DNA of 64,000 bases from JACMLD01 sp039916305 (GCA_039916305.1 JBDSLR010000002.1:186001-250000), one strand, 5' to 3'. Positions 17,771 to 27,138 are shown, counted from the stretch's first letter. A program made the numbers and translations. Notes: generated by a model from the letters alone, not told the origin.

Positions 17771-18823
17771 TTATGGTTTAAAGGCCTGGGCCTCGGGATA
17801 AGGCAGATAATTATTTACCCTTCTTTTTACATCTGCCCTTATGTTCATGTAGAAAATATTGATATCGCCAATATGAAAATTCTTTCTTCTTATTAAAAAG
17901 CCGCCGGGCAGGTGCAGTTTGCCAATCCACAAAATACCGTCATGTATCTGCGCATCGGTTACATGCGTTTTAATTTTATTAAACTTAAGTAAAATTGAAC
18001 CCTCGTTCAGTGTATTTACCGCATAGTCGTTGCCGGTAGTCCAGGTAAGTGGATTGGTAATTAACCCGGTCCCTTTCTCTTTTACAACAAAATCAGGCTC
18101 GTAGGCTTTTTTATACGTACGCCAGCCGCAGATGCAGCCGGTTTGTAATGAGTCGCTGCACATTTTTAAAGCGGTAAATGCTGTATTGGATATATACATG
18201 CCCGTTACATATGCTACTACCAGTTGTTTTTGCAGCGGCTGGTTATCAAAAAATTCTTTCAAAAGTCTTTGGGCATGCGTGCTTCCCTGGCTGTGGGCAG
18301 CAATTATAATGGGCCGGCCCCTGTTAAAATGATCCAGGTAATACTGAAAAGCTGTTTTAATATCTGCATAGGCCAATGTAAAAGCAGCTTTTGCATTTGC
18401 GGTATCTGTGGTAAAATAAGATCGCACATGTGCCTGCCGGTAGCGGGGTGAGAAAACCCGGTAAGCATTGAATACGCTGGCCTGGTAAAGAATGGGTGAA
18501 TAGTCTGTTTTTGCATTTATGGCTGCGTCATTAATATCCGCATTCCAGCTGGTATCATTATAGTCTGTTAACGTAGTAGGGTAGATAAAAAAAACATCGG
18601 CGCTTGAATCTATTGCATAGGTTTTTTGCAGGGGCTGGGGAATACTGTCTGAAGGGTCTTTTTTCCATGGATGGGCAGCCCAATAGTAGAGACTGCTGTA
18701 ATCCGGCACCGTGTTGCCCGGAGATGGCTTGTACTGGCTGCTGTAGCGGGCATATTTAGGAGCACATCCTGCAAAAACGAAAAGCGCAATAAAAAAAAAG
18801 AACCCATTCTTTGATACGTACAT
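17771..18823 (-). CDS. DUF3089 alpha/beta-hydrolase-like lipoprotein
   Basis: The 350-residue protein has a lipoprotein signal (FFFFIALFVFAGC) and then a DUF3089 domain. This family has an alpha/beta-hydrolase fold, with the nucleophile elbow visible as AHSQGS (GxSxG-like) after RPIIIAAH. Other typical parts are ADVFFIYPTTL and YSPILYQASVFNAYRVFSPRYRQAHV. It is expected on the outer membrane or in the periplasm. The substrate is unknown; lipase or esterase activity is an inference from the fold. It is monocistronic on the minus strand. Confidence 0.85.
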   Translation of the reverse strand: MYVSKNGFFFFIALFVFAGCAPKYARYSSQYKPSPGNTVPDYSSLYYWAAHPWKKDPSDSIPQPLQKTYAIDSSADVFFIYPTTLTDYNDTSWNADINDAAINAKTDYSPILYQASVFNAYRVFSPRYRQAHVRSYFTTDTANAKAAFTLAYADIKTAFQYYLDHFNRGRPIIIAAHSQGSTHAQRLLKEFFDNQPLQKQLVVAYVTGMYISNTAFTALKMCSDSLQTGCICGWRTYKKAYEPDFVVKEKGTGLITNPLTWTTGNDYAVNTLNEGSILLKFNKIKTHVTDAQIHDGILWIGKLHLPGGFLIRRKNFHIGDINIFYMNIRADVKRRVNNYLPYPEAQAFKP

Positions 18824-19030
18824 TTTTTAAAATTAATGTTTCTGCTGTTTACAGCCGCTTATAGAAAGCAAAAAAACAGTTAATGAGATCAACCGCACCA
18901 TCAAATCCAGGAGCATATACCTTTAACTGCGCCCATACTTCTTTTGAAGGCCGGCTGGTAAGGAAGCATGCTGGGTTTAAAAATTTCTTACATTTACAGG
19001 CTGTTTTTATCACTTTTAAATAGTACCAAT

Positions 19031-19975
19031 ATGGCGATACCTGTAGTTAACCTTGCCGATTTCCTGAGTGGCGATCCGCAATTAAAGCAAAAGTTTGTCA
19101 ATGATCTGGGCAAAGCCTATGAATCCGTGGGTTTTGTTGCGGTCACCAACCATGGTATACCGGAAGAGCTGATTGCAGATCTGTACAAATACGTGCAGCA
19201 GTTTTTTGCTATGCCGCTTGACAAGAAAAGAAGTTATGAAGTATCGGGATTAGCGGGGCAGCGGGGTTACACGTCTTTTGGTAAAGAACATGCCAAAGGC
19301 AGTGATGCGCCGGATTTAAAAGAGTTTTACCAGCATGGGCAAATGGTAGAAGATGGCGATGCCATAAAAGCAGAATACCCCGACAATGTAACCATCAATG
19401 AGATTGCGGCTTTTACACCTACCTTGAATAAAACCTATAAAGCTTTTGAAAAATCGGGCCGTGCGCTGTTGCAGGCCATTGCTTTATACCTTGATTTGGG
19501 TGAAAACTATTTTGATGCCTATATCCATAACGGCAATTCTATTCTAAGGGCTATTCATTATCCCCCCATTACCTCAGAACCCAAGTCTGCCATCCGTGCT
19601 GAGCAGCATGAAGATATTAACCTGATTACTTTACTGGTGGGCGCTTCCGCGGGGGGTTTGCAGATACTCACTAAACAAAACGAATGGGTAGAGGCTGTCT
19701 CTTTGCCCGACCAGATTGTGGTAAATGTGGGCGATATGCTGCAGCGCCTTACCAATAACAAACTCAAATCAACCACCCACCGCGTAGTAAACCCGCCGCG
19801 TGACATGTGGCACACGTCCAGGTTTTCTATCCCATTTTTTCTTCACCCAAGGAGTGAAATGAGCCTGGCCTGCCTGGAAAGCACCGTCAACAATGCCCAT
19901 CCAAAAGCTTATCCTGACGCCACGGCGGGGGAATATCTGGATGAAAGACTCCGGGAGATTGGATTGAAGAAATAG
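19031..19975 (+). CDS. Isopenicillin N synthase-like Fe(II)/2-oxoglutarate dioxygenase
   Basis: The 314-residue protein (from the ATG at 19031, MAIPVVNLADFL) has the DIOX_N domain followed by the 2OG-Fe(II) oxygenase domain. The iron-binding facial triad is visible as HED in RAEQHEDINLITLL and the distal His in KSTTHRVVNPP; the RxS 2OG-binding motif is in TSRFSIPFF. The substrate cannot be deduced. Bacterial members act on amino acids, peptides or small metabolites. I reject the longer upstream start because its 21 extra residues are not conserved-looking. A terminator follows. Confidence 0.88.
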   Translation: MAIPVVNLADFLSGDPQLKQKFVNDLGKAYESVGFVAVTNHGIPEELIADLYKYVQQFFAMPLDKKRSYEVSGLAGQRGYTSFGKEHAKGSDAPDLKEFYQHGQMVEDGDAIKAEYPDNVTINEIAAFTPTLNKTYKAFEKSGRALLQAIALYLDLGENYFDAYIHNGNSILRAIHYPPITSEPKSAIRAEQHEDINLITLLVGASAGGLQILTKQNEWVEAVSLPDQIVVNVGDMLQRLTNNKLKSTTHRVVNPPRDMWHTSRFSIPFFLHPRSEMSLACLESTVNNAHPKAYPDATAGEYLDERLREIGLKK

Positions 19976-19998
19976 CAGAAACAACTTACAAAATATTT

Positions 19999-20024
19999 AA
20001 TCCCGGTCAGCGCCGGGATTTTTT
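19999..20024 (+). terminator. Terminator of the Fe(II)/2OG oxygenase gene
   Basis: A perfect 8-bp stem, aatcccgg (19999-20006) with ccgggatt (20013-20020), has a 6-nt loop and runs into a stretch of six T. It starts 24 nt after the stop codon. Confidence 0.85.
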
Positions 20025-20174
20025 ACGCCATTTATCCTTTTTTACGACCGCTCGCACTATTTGCTAAAAAATATTATATCGTCGTTTTCCGATAAAACCC
20101 TTGCCAGGCCGATATCTCAGTCTAAGCCGGTTATCTTTTTATAAAGATTACCTTCCTTTAGACGGTACTTTGTG

Positions 20175-20205
20175 TTGCATAGTACTGAAACTTTCCCTAA
20201 GTTTG
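20175..20205 (+). promoter_or_regulatory. Bacteroidota-type promoter of the padR-pspC operon
   Basis: TTG at 20175-20177 is separated by exactly 20 nt from TAAGTTTG (20198-20205), a perfect TAnnTTTG. The transcript would start near 20211, giving a leader of about 115 nt that contains a long hairpin (20234-20307) before the padR ATG. Confidence 0.6.
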
Positions 20206-20233
20206 TGTTGTCAAAGCAGAAAAGAGATTAACC

Positions 20234-20307
20234 GCCGGAGGCAGGCAGCAACAGATGGAGACATTAAACCTTATCAACCTTATCCTTACTCCCTGTCTGC
20301 CCCCGGC
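20234..20307 (+). promoter_or_regulatory. Leader hairpin in the padR-pspC transcript
   Basis: The arms at 20234-20248 and 20293-20307 are 15 nt each. They pair with 13 Watson-Crick pairs, one G-U pair and one mismatch, enclosing 44 nt. The 3-prime arm ends 17 nt before the padR start codon, so folding could affect translation. It is not followed by T, so it is not a terminator. Confidence 0.5.
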
Positions 20308-20324
20308 AAATAAATAAAGCTCAT

Positions 20325-20693
20325 ATGAATATTGAAAACACACAAAGCCAGATGCGGAAAGGGATACTGGAATTCTGTATCCTCTCCATCATCCGCCGCG
20401 GCGAATCTTATCCCAGTGACATTGTGGAGGAAATGAAGGGTGCCAACCTAAATATTTTTGAAGGCACTTTGTACCCGCTGCTTACCAGGTTGAAGAATGC
20501 CGATATGCTTACCTACCGCTGGGTAGAAAGCAATTCGGGGCCGCCACGCAAATATTTCTCACTCACCGAAAAAGGCCTTGCCTTTTACAGTGAACTAGAA
20601 GCTACCTGGAAAGAACTGGCCAACGCAGTAAATACCCTGGCCAAAAAAACGGAAAGCATGCCAGATACTACCAACCAAAACCCATCCTTCTAA
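20325..20693 (+). CDS. PadR-family transcriptional regulator
   Basis: The 122-residue winged-helix protein belongs to the PadR family: LEFCILSIIRRGESYPSDIVEEM (wing-helix start), FEGTLYPLLTRLKNADML (recognition helix) and YFSLTEKGLAFYSELEATWKEL (dimerisation helix). The gene ends 24 nt before the pspC-domain gene, a pairing common in Bacteroidota in which PadR controls membrane stress or PspC-like proteins. It probably represses its own operon. The inducing signal is unknown. Confidence 0.92.
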   Translation: MNIENTQSQMRKGILEFCILSIIRRGESYPSDIVEEMKGANLNIFEGTLYPLLTRLKNADMLTYRWVESNSGPPRKYFSLTEKGLAFYSELEATWKELANAVNTLAKKTESMPDTTNQNPSF

Positions 20694-20717
20694 CTTCAAC
20701 CTCAAAACAGCAGTACA

Positions 20718-22973
20718 ATGAAAAAGATCATCAATATAAACTTTCAGGGCAGGGTTATCCCGATTGAAGAATCGGCCTATGATATCCTGAAGCAATATGT
20801 AGACAGCCTCCGAAGGTATTTTGCCAACGAAGAAGGCCGCGATGAAATTGTAAATGATATTGAAAGCCGCATCGCCGAATTGTTTTCCGAACGCCTGAAA
20901 CGCGGTGGCACTTGCATTACAGACGAAGATATCAATGCCGTAATGACGAGCATTGGCCGCCCGCAGGATTTTGAAGAACAAACAGGTGGCGGATCTCCTG
21001 AACCTGCAGCTGCTTACCAAAACACACAGCAACAGGCACCCCCTCCACATAATTATAACAATGTTGGCCGCGGACGTTTATACCGCAATGCAGATGATAA
21101 AATAATAGGCGGTGTGTGCAGTGGCCTGGCCAATTACATGGGCATAGACCCGGTAATATTAAGAGTGCTGTTTGTGATTTTGTTTGGCGCCATGTTCTGG
21201 GTGTATATTTTGTTATGGATCATCGTTCCCTCACAATCTTTACAAACCAATATTACCAAACGCCTGTACCGTAATGCAGATGACAGGGTATTGGCCGGTG
21301 TTTGCGGTGGGCTTTCTTCTTATTTTAATATAGACAGCTGGATACCCCGCCTGGTCTTTGCCTTACCCCTGATCATCGGTTTAATTTCCGGCACTATGAA
21401 TGCCATTTGGTGGAACTGGGATTTTGGCATCGCTCCGCGTATTGTTACCGGCTCCCTGGGCAGCACCTTATTCATTACTTATATAATACTCTGGATTGCC
21501 GTTCCCTTTGCCTCTACCGCTTCTGAAAAATTAGAAATGCGGGGCGAGCGGGTTGACCTTAATTCTATCCGCGATACGGTTAAAGAAGACCTGGAAAACT
21601 TTAAAACCAAAGCTGAGAAATGGGGCCAGGAAGTAAAACAAACCGCGCAGGATTTTGGACAGAATGCCGGTACGCATGCAAGGGGTTTTGCTGCTGAAGC
21701 TGCTCCGCTGGCCAGAAGGGCGGGTAGCGGCGTTGGCCATGTAATTGGCGTATTGTTTAAAATATTCTTTCTTTTTATAGCCGGCACCATTGCCATTGCA
21801 CTGTTTGGCGTGCTGATAGCCTTATTGTTTGGCGGCATGGCAGCGTTTCCATTAAAGAATTTTGTACTGGAAGGCCCCGGCCAAAACCTGTTGGGTTGGG
21901 CAACACTGATTCTTTTCCTGGGCGTACCGCTGGTAGGTTTAATTACCTGGCTGGTAAGACGCATCATGGGCGTGCGGTCTAAAAACCATTATCTGGGTTA
22001 TACATTCGGCGGTCTGTGGCTGGTTGGGCTGTTCTGCTTTATTTTCCTGATTGGCTCTTTTGCCCGCAGTTTTAAAGTGAGAATGCCTGTTGAAGATAAA
22101 ATTAGCCTGGTACAGCCTTCTACCGGTAAATTATCTGTAGACGTAAGCCGCTCTAACCTGGATTATTATCGGGGCGACTGGTTTGGTTTCCGCTTTAACG
22201 ATGAAATGCCTGTTTATGGCGTAAATATGGACACTTTGATGCTGAATACCGTACGCGTAAAACTGGTAAAAAGCAAAGACAGCATTTATCATATGGTAAG
22301 GATTCGTTTAAGCCAGGGGGACAGCCGGGAAATAGCCACCCGCAACGCTGGGAAAATCCGCTTCAATGCAGAACAGCAGGACAGCGTGCTCTACCTGCCC
22401 GAAGGTTTCGCTGTAAGCAGTACAGACAAGTTCAGGAACCAGCAGGTGTTAATTATTATAGAAGTACCTGTAGGCAAAAGAATTCAGACGAACGAGGCGC
22501 TCAACCGTTACTCCTGGTTTAACATCAACGTAAATAACCGTCGTGGCTGGAATGTTGATTTCAATGATTACAATGATGAAAGCTACTCCTGGGAGTCAAA
22601 CAGGGAGTATATAATGACACCTGACGGCTTAAAACAAATAGATGAACTAGACCCCGTGGAACTAAAAAATGGCCGTTATAAGGTGATTATTGACAAAGAA
22701 ACCGAGAAAATGCAACAGGAAGGTGATTTTGAGAACAGGAAAGATAAAAACCATTACCGGTACAAACAGCTGGAAGATTCAATTAAAGAAAAAGTAAAAG
22801 ATCAGCTGCGCCAGGAATTAAAGGTTAAAGACAGCATTGACCGTGAAAAGAAATTGAAAGAAATCATTAAGACCAGTGATGCAACTACCCGTGAAAGCAG
22901 GGATGGTGAATACGAAGAATTGTTAACCGGCAGCCATATCATTTCCCCGGTATTAATTTTTTCAGAAATCTGA
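20718..22973 (+). CDS. Large membrane protein with two PspC domains
   Basis: The 751-residue protein starts with a soluble segment (1-90) resembling a permease-associated sensing domain (IESRIAELFSERL). Two PspC domains follow at about 121-173 (LYRNADDKIIGGVCSGLANY) and 182-264 (LYRNADDRVLAGVCGGLSSY), each with a membrane helix. A basic linker and further TM helices lie around residues 340-455. The remainder is a soluble domain with a Lys/Glu-rich coiled coil near the end (SIKEKVKDQLRQELKVKDSI). PspC is the membrane partner of phage-shock stress signalling. It is co-transcribed with the upstream padR. Confidence 0.9.
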   Translation: MKKIININFQGRVIPIEESAYDILKQYVDSLRRYFANEEGRDEIVNDIESRIAELFSERLKRGGTCITDEDINAVMTSIGRPQDFEEQTGGGSPEPAAAYQNTQQQAPPPHNYNNVGRGRLYRNADDKIIGGVCSGLANYMGIDPVILRVLFVILFGAMFWVYILLWIIVPSQSLQTNITKRLYRNADDRVLAGVCGGLSSYFNIDSWIPRLVFALPLIIGLISGTMNAIWWNWDFGIAPRIVTGSLGSTLFITYIILWIAVPFASTASEKLEMRGERVDLNSIRDTVKEDLENFKTKAEKWGQEVKQTAQDFGQNAGTHARGFAAEAAPLARRAGSGVGHVIGVLFKIFFLFIAGTIAIALFGVLIALLFGGMAAFPLKNFVLEGPGQNLLGWATLILFLGVPLVGLITWLVRRIMGVRSKNHYLGYTFGGLWLVGLFCFIFLIGSFARSFKVRMPVEDKISLVQPSTGKLSVDVSRSNLDYYRGDWFGFRFNDEMPVYGVNMDTLMLNTVRVKLVKSKDSIYHMVRIRLSQGDSREIATRNAGKIRFNAEQQDSVLYLPEGFAVSSTDKFRNQQVLIIIEVPVGKRIQTNEALNRYSWFNINVNNRRGWNVDFNDYNDESYSWESNREYIMTPDGLKQIDELDPVELKNGRYKVIIDKETEKMQQEGDFENRKDKNHYRYKQLEDSIKEKVKDQLRQELKVKDSIDREKKLKEIIKTSDATTRESRDGEYEELLTGSHIISPVLIFSEI

Positions 22974-23042
22974 TAAACACTTTTTAGCCCGCATGCCGCT
23001 GCACAACCTATCAGTTGGCAAGCGGGGTTGAAGTTGGAACAC

Positions 23043-23075
23043 AGCCCGTCATTTTTTAATGAGGGGCTTTTTTTT
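23043..23075 (+). terminator. Terminator of the padR-pspC operon
   Basis: The hairpin pairs agccc and tcatt (23043-23053) with aatga and gggct (23058-23068), with a G-G bulge and a T-rich loop, followed by eight T. It is about 70 nt after the stop of the pspC-domain gene. Confidence 0.8.
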
Positions 23076-23154
23076 GATCAAGCCTGGCTTAGCCGCTTAC
23101 GCATTGAGTTGCTGCAGACTGCGAACTTTTCCTCCCGCTCTGCCCCGCAATCTT

Positions 23155-23162
23155 TATTTTTG
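23155..23162 (+). promoter_or_regulatory. -7 element upstream of gcvT
   Basis: TATTTTTG matches TAnnTTTG and ends 28 nt before the gcvT ATG. There is only a T-rich patch in the -33 region. Confidence 0.4.
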
Positions 23163-23190
23163 TTGCCGCTCACTATTAATTACTAGTACA

Positions 23191-24276
23191 ATGAAAAATA
23201 CGCCTTTCACGCAAAAACACATCGCCCTGGGTGCAAAAATGGCTGAATTTGCCGGCTACAATATGCCCATCAGCTATACGGGTATCAATGATGAACATGC
23301 TGCCGTACGCAACAATGCGGGCATTTTTGATGTAAGCCATATGGGTGAATTTATGCTGAAAGGACCTGATGCGCTGGACCTGATACAGCGTGTAACCAGC
23401 AATGATGCTTCCAAATTAACCGCCGGCAAAGCTCAATATAGTTGCTTGCCCAACGAAACCGGTGGCATTGTAGATGACTTACTAATTTATTGCATCGAAG
23501 AAAACAAGGTGTACATGATTGTGGTAAATGCCTCCAATATTGAAAAAGACTGGAACTGGATAAGCAAATACAACACAAAAAAAGTGGAGATGCACAACAT
23601 CTCAGAAAAAACCTGCTTGCTGGCTATCCAGGGGCCTAATGCAACTAAAATTTTACAGCCACTTACAGAAATGGATATTATGAACCTTAAGTATTACACT
23701 TTTACCAGGGGCGTATTTGCCGGGGTAGAAAATGTAATTGTAAGTGCCACCGGTTATACCGGCTCGGGCGGCGTAGAAATTTATTTTGAAGACAAAGCGG
23801 ACGATGCCGATAAAATATGGGATGCCATTTTTGCTGCCGCTGGTCCGCAAGGCCTGAAACCCATTGGCCTTGGCGCCCGTGATACCTTGCGCCTAGAAAT
23901 GGGTTATTGCCTGTACGGCAATGATATTGACGATAACAGCTCCCCACTGGAAGCAGGCCTGGGCTGGATTACTAAATTCAGTAAAGACTTCACGGCAAAA
24001 CCAATTTTGGAAGCACAAAAGGCCCAGGGGCTGGATCGCAAACTGGTTGGTTTTGAAATGATTGAAAAAGGCATTCCCCGCCATGATTACGAGATTAAAG
24101 ATTTCAGCGGGATGACCATCGGTAAGGTTACTTCCGGCACCCAATCGCCTACGCTGGGCAAGGGCATTGGCATGGGCTATGTTAGTACAGTCTTTTCTAA
24201 CCTCGATGCAAATATTTATATTAAAGTAAGGGACCGGTTACTGCAGGCCAAAGTGGTAAAATTTCCTTTTAGTTAA
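23191..24276 (+). CDS. gcvT: Glycine cleavage system T protein (aminomethyltransferase)
   Basis: The 361-residue enzyme transfers the methylene group of the lipoyl-bound aminomethyl of H protein to tetrahydrofolate, releasing ammonia. Typical parts are FAGYNMPISYTGINDEH at the N-terminus, FDVSHMGEF, the folate-binding ARDTLRLEMGYCLYGNDID region and LGKGIGMGYV near the C-terminus. Length agrees with the family (about 360-375). The start was set at the ATG at 23191. The upstream 44 codons of the open frame look non-coding. The H and P protein genes are not in the window. Confidence 0.95.
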   Translation: MKNTPFTQKHIALGAKMAEFAGYNMPISYTGINDEHAAVRNNAGIFDVSHMGEFMLKGPDALDLIQRVTSNDASKLTAGKAQYSCLPNETGGIVDDLLIYCIEENKVYMIVVNASNIEKDWNWISKYNTKKVEMHNISEKTCLLAIQGPNATKILQPLTEMDIMNLKYYTFTRGVFAGVENVIVSATGYTGSGGVEIYFEDKADDADKIWDAIFAAAGPQGLKPIGLGARDTLRLEMGYCLYGNDIDDNSSPLEAGLGWITKFSKDFTAKPILEAQKAQGLDRKLVGFEMIEKGIPRHDYEIKDFSGMTIGKVTSGTQSPTLGKGIGMGYVSTVFSNLDANIYIKVRDRLLQAKVVKFPFS

Positions 24277-24328
24277 TATTATCTGGAAGGGTTTTTGCGT
24301 TAGAGAGCGGGTAAATCCAATCTTTATA

Positions 24329-24814
24329 ATGAAAGCCATGCCAACCATTCACCTCACCACCTTTATAGCGGCGCCCATTGAGCGGGTTTTTGATCTCAGC
24401 AGGAGCATCGACGTACATAAAAAATCATTTGCGCATACCAGTGAGCAGGCCGTAGCGGGCACCACGTCCGGGCTTATTAAGCAGGATGAAACAGTTACCT
24501 GGAAAGCCAAACACCTGGGCAAGGTAAGGGTACTGAAAGTACGGGTCAGCAGCATGCAAACCCCGCAGTCTTTTACAGATGAAATGGTAAGCGGCGATTT
24601 TAAACAAATGAAGCATGAGCACCATTTTAAACCCGTTAAGAATGGCACACTCATGATTGATCTCTTCTCTTTTGAAAGCCCCTATGGCAGCATTGGCAAA
24701 GCAGCTAATTATATTTTCCTTACCCGTTATTTGCGCAAACTGCTGGAGCACCGCAACAAGGCCATTAAAGATTTTGCTGAATCGGATAAATGGAAGTTTG
24801 TGTTAAATACCTGA
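24329..24814 (+). CDS. SRPBCC-family ligand-binding protein
   Basis: The 161-residue protein has the helix-grip START/SRPBCC fold. It begins with a strand and helix (IHLTTFIAAPIERVFDLSRS), then GTTSGLIKQDETVTWKAKHL and a long C-terminal helix (RYLRKLLEHRNKAIKDFAES). These proteins bind lipophilic ligands, and the bacterial ones of this subtype are often labelled cyclase or dehydrase without biochemical support. The start is the ATG at 24329; a second ATG lies three codons in. It lies 52 nt after gcvT. Confidence 0.78.
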   Translation: MKAMPTIHLTTFIAAPIERVFDLSRSIDVHKKSFAHTSEQAVAGTTSGLIKQDETVTWKAKHLGKVRVLKVRVSSMQTPQSFTDEMVSGDFKQMKHEHHFKPVKNGTLMIDLFSFESPYGSIGKAANYIFLTRYLRKLLEHRNKAIKDFAESDKWKFVLNT

Positions 24815-25068
24815 CCCACCCCCTAGCACTCTAAAGGGGAAATATTACAGTCCTTACAATTGATTTCTTTCAGCCCCGTTCTCAATTTTATTAACGAGAT
24901 ATGGCCAGGTGCATTTTCATACATCAAATTGCCTTGCGCTTTCTCACAGCGTTAATCCTCGAATGCCCAACTATGTCATGCTGTTACCCGTCAGATCACA
25001 GGAAACAATTTCATTTAAAAAATTCAAAATAACGACCTTAAAACGCTCCCTTTGAAAGAGCCGGAGGG

Positions 25069-25076
25069 TATCTTTG
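25069..25076 (+). promoter_or_regulatory. -7 element directly upstream of comB
   Basis: TATCTTTG is an exact TAnnTTTG and ends 9 nt before the comB ATG, so the transcript would have almost no leader. A TTTG at 25051-25054 is present, but the 14-nt spacing is shorter than usual. Confidence 0.45.
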
Positions 25077-25085
25077 CCGCCAATT

Positions 25086-25817
25086 ATGAACAGTATAAAA
25101 CCGTCTTTATATACCTCCTTTTCTCCGGCACTGCTGAATTTGTATGACGTAAGCCAGTCTATTGTAGTAATAATAGATGTACTGCGGGCCACTTCCACCA
25201 TTGCTACTACGCTGTTCAATGGCGCCAAATCTGTGATACCTGTAGACAGCGTTAGCCGCTGCATTGAAATCAGTAAGCAAATACGGGGTATTACTGCCGG
25301 TGAAAGAGACGGCAAAATTGCCGAAGGACTTGAATACGGCAATTCACCGTTTGAATATCCCCGTGAGTTTATCGAAGGCAAGACGCTTGTTTTGACCACC
25401 ACCAATGGTACTAAACTTTTGCATATGGCGCTTGACCGTGGGGCGAAACAAATTATTACTGGTTCGTTTCCAAATTTACAGGCGGTTTGTGATTACCTGC
25501 TGGCGCAAAACATGCCGGTAGTACTTGGCTGTGCTGCCTGGAAAGACCGTGTAAACATAGAAGATATGCTGTTTGCCGGCGCGGTTGTAAATGCCGTGCA
25601 GGACAGTTTTGATATCAATTGCGATTCTTCCCGGGTAGCAGCGTCGCTGTATGCACAGGCCAAAGAAGATCTGTATGGTTTTATGCAGGCCAAAAATGCT
25701 TCGCATTACCTGCGTCTCAGCAACTATGGCCTGGAAAAAGATATCCGTTATTGCCTTACCCCCAATACTGCCCCGGTGCTTCCTTATTATGAAGATGGTA
25801 AACTGATTTTGCGATAG
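25086..25817 (+). CDS. comB: 2-phosphosulfolactate phosphatase (ComB)
   Basis: The 243-residue protein belongs to the ComB family, which hydrolyses (R)-2-phospho-3-sulfolactate to sulfolactate with Mg2+, a step known from coenzyme M synthesis. Family motifs seen are VVIIDVLRATSTIATTLFNG, AGERDGKIAEGLEYGNSP, VLTTTNGTKLL and the RVNIEDMLFAG region. The ATG at 25086 is preferred over an upstream TTG. No comA, comC or other coenzyme M gene is nearby. In Bacteroidota the protein may serve sulfonate or sulfonolipid metabolism, but that is inference. Confidence 0.88.
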   Translation: MNSIKPSLYTSFSPALLNLYDVSQSIVVIIDVLRATSTIATTLFNGAKSVIPVDSVSRCIEISKQIRGITAGERDGKIAEGLEYGNSPFEYPREFIEGKTLVLTTTNGTKLLHMALDRGAKQIITGSFPNLQAVCDYLLAQNMPVVLGCAAWKDRVNIEDMLFAGAVVNAVQDSFDINCDSSRVAASLYAQAKEDLYGFMQAKNASHYLRLSNYGLEKDIRYCLTPNTAPVLPYYEDGKLILR

Positions 25818-25965
25818 ATCAAACTGCCGGAAAGGCGCAGATTAAAAGAAGAAAAGTATGCTAATATGCAGCATTTCAGCTCACTTCACAAATAATCCAC
25901 CTTCTGTAAAAACGGGTTGGCTATTGCTCAAAAATCTGTAGTTTCGTCACAAATCAAAGCTCCGT

Positions 25966-27081
25966 ATGAAGTTCATCGTTTCGTCTTCAGCATTGTTAAA
26001 ACATTTACAGCAGATTAGCGGGGTAATTAATGCCAACACGGTATTGCCCATATTAGAAGATTTTTTGTTTGAAATAGAGAAGAACAAACTGACCATTGTT
26101 GCTACAGACCTGGAAACGGTTATGCGCATACACCTGGATATTGAAGCAAAAGAAAGCGGTAAGGTTTGTATACCAGGTAAAATTCTGCTTGATTCCTTAA
26201 AAAACATTCCGGACCAGCCCCTCACTTTTACCATTGATAAAAACTTTGGCGTAGAACTGACCAGCGATAATGGTAAGTATAAAGTAATGGGCGAAAATCC
26301 GGACAATTTCCCCAAAGAACCGGCTGCAGATGACACCACTTCTTTTACCATGACTTCCAATGCCCTGGTTACCGGTATCAATAAAACCTTATTTGCCGTA
26401 AGCAATGATGATTTACGGCCAGCCATGACCGGTGTCTTTTTTGAACTGGATAAAAAATACATCCAGTTTGTAGCTACAGATGCTCACCGCCTGGTAAGGT
26501 ATAAGAGAACAGATGTGGCCTGTCCAAAAGCAGACTCTTTTATTGTTCCTAAAAAACCTTTGTCTTTGCTGAAAAGCGTATTGCCTTTCAACGAAGATGA
26601 GATAACCATCAGCTATAACAGCAACCACCTTTTTGTAAAACATGGCAACACCCAAATGAGTTGCCGGTTAATTGATGCCCGGTTCCCGGATTATAAAGTG
26701 GTAATACCCGCAGACAATCCATACAAATTAATTGTAAACAAAAGCGATTTCCAGGGCGCTCTGCGCCGCGTGGTAGTATTTAGTAATAAAAGTACCAACC
26801 AGGTAGTGCTTAATATCCAGGGTAGCGAACTGCAGCTGGCTGCACAGGATGTTGACTTTAGTTTTGAAGGGAATGAAAGAATGAAATGCCAGTACGATGG
26901 CGAAGATTTAGGCATCGCTTTTAACGCCAAATTCTTAATTGAAATGCTGGGCGGGGCCGATAGTGATGAAATCAGGATGGAGTTATCTACTCCAACCAAA
27001 GCAGGCATCATAAAACCAACGGAGGCTGAAGAAGGTGAAGAATTGCTGATGCTGGTAATGCCGCTGATGCTTAATAATTAA
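25966..27081 (+). CDS. dnaN: DNA polymerase III sliding clamp (beta subunit)
   Basis: The 371-residue protein forms the homodimeric ring that tethers DNA polymerase III to DNA. All three clamp domains are visible; landmarks are SSALLKHLQQISGVI, LPILEDFLFEI, FAVSNDDLRPAMTGVFF, FVATDAHRLVRY, and the C-terminal LMLVMPLMLNN, the usual MPM-like end. The gene stands alone here rather than next to dnaA, as is frequent in Bacteroidota. A strong terminator follows. Confidence 0.97.
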   Translation: MKFIVSSSALLKHLQQISGVINANTVLPILEDFLFEIEKNKLTIVATDLETVMRIHLDIEAKESGKVCIPGKILLDSLKNIPDQPLTFTIDKNFGVELTSDNGKYKVMGENPDNFPKEPAADDTTSFTMTSNALVTGINKTLFAVSNDDLRPAMTGVFFELDKKYIQFVATDAHRLVRYKRTDVACPKADSFIVPKKPLSLLKSVLPFNEDEITISYNSNHLFVKHGNTQMSCRLIDARFPDYKVVIPADNPYKLIVNKSDFQGALRRVVVFSNKSTNQVVLNIQGSELQLAAQDVDFSFEGNERMKCQYDGEDLGIAFNAKFLIEMLGGADSDEIRMELSTPTKAGIIKPTEAEEGEELLMLVMPLMLNN

Positions 27082-27110
27082 TAAGTACTGATATATATTT
27101 TTAATAAAGA

Positions 27111-27138
27111 AACCCCGGCCCGCATGCCGGGGTTTTTT
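27111..27138 (+). terminator. Terminator of dnaN
   Basis: A strong 7-bp GC stem, ccccggc (27113-27119) with gccgggg (27126-27132), is followed by six T. It starts 30 nt after the dnaN stop. Confidence 0.9.

Noticed and set aside
20101..20313. 70-aa plus ORF upstream of padR
   Set aside because: It overlaps the promoter and hairpin of the operon and has no protein-like composition.
24815..25085. Short ORF of about 42 aa before comB (ATG near 24901)
   Set aside because: The composition is not protein-like and it has no motif; it is probably chance.
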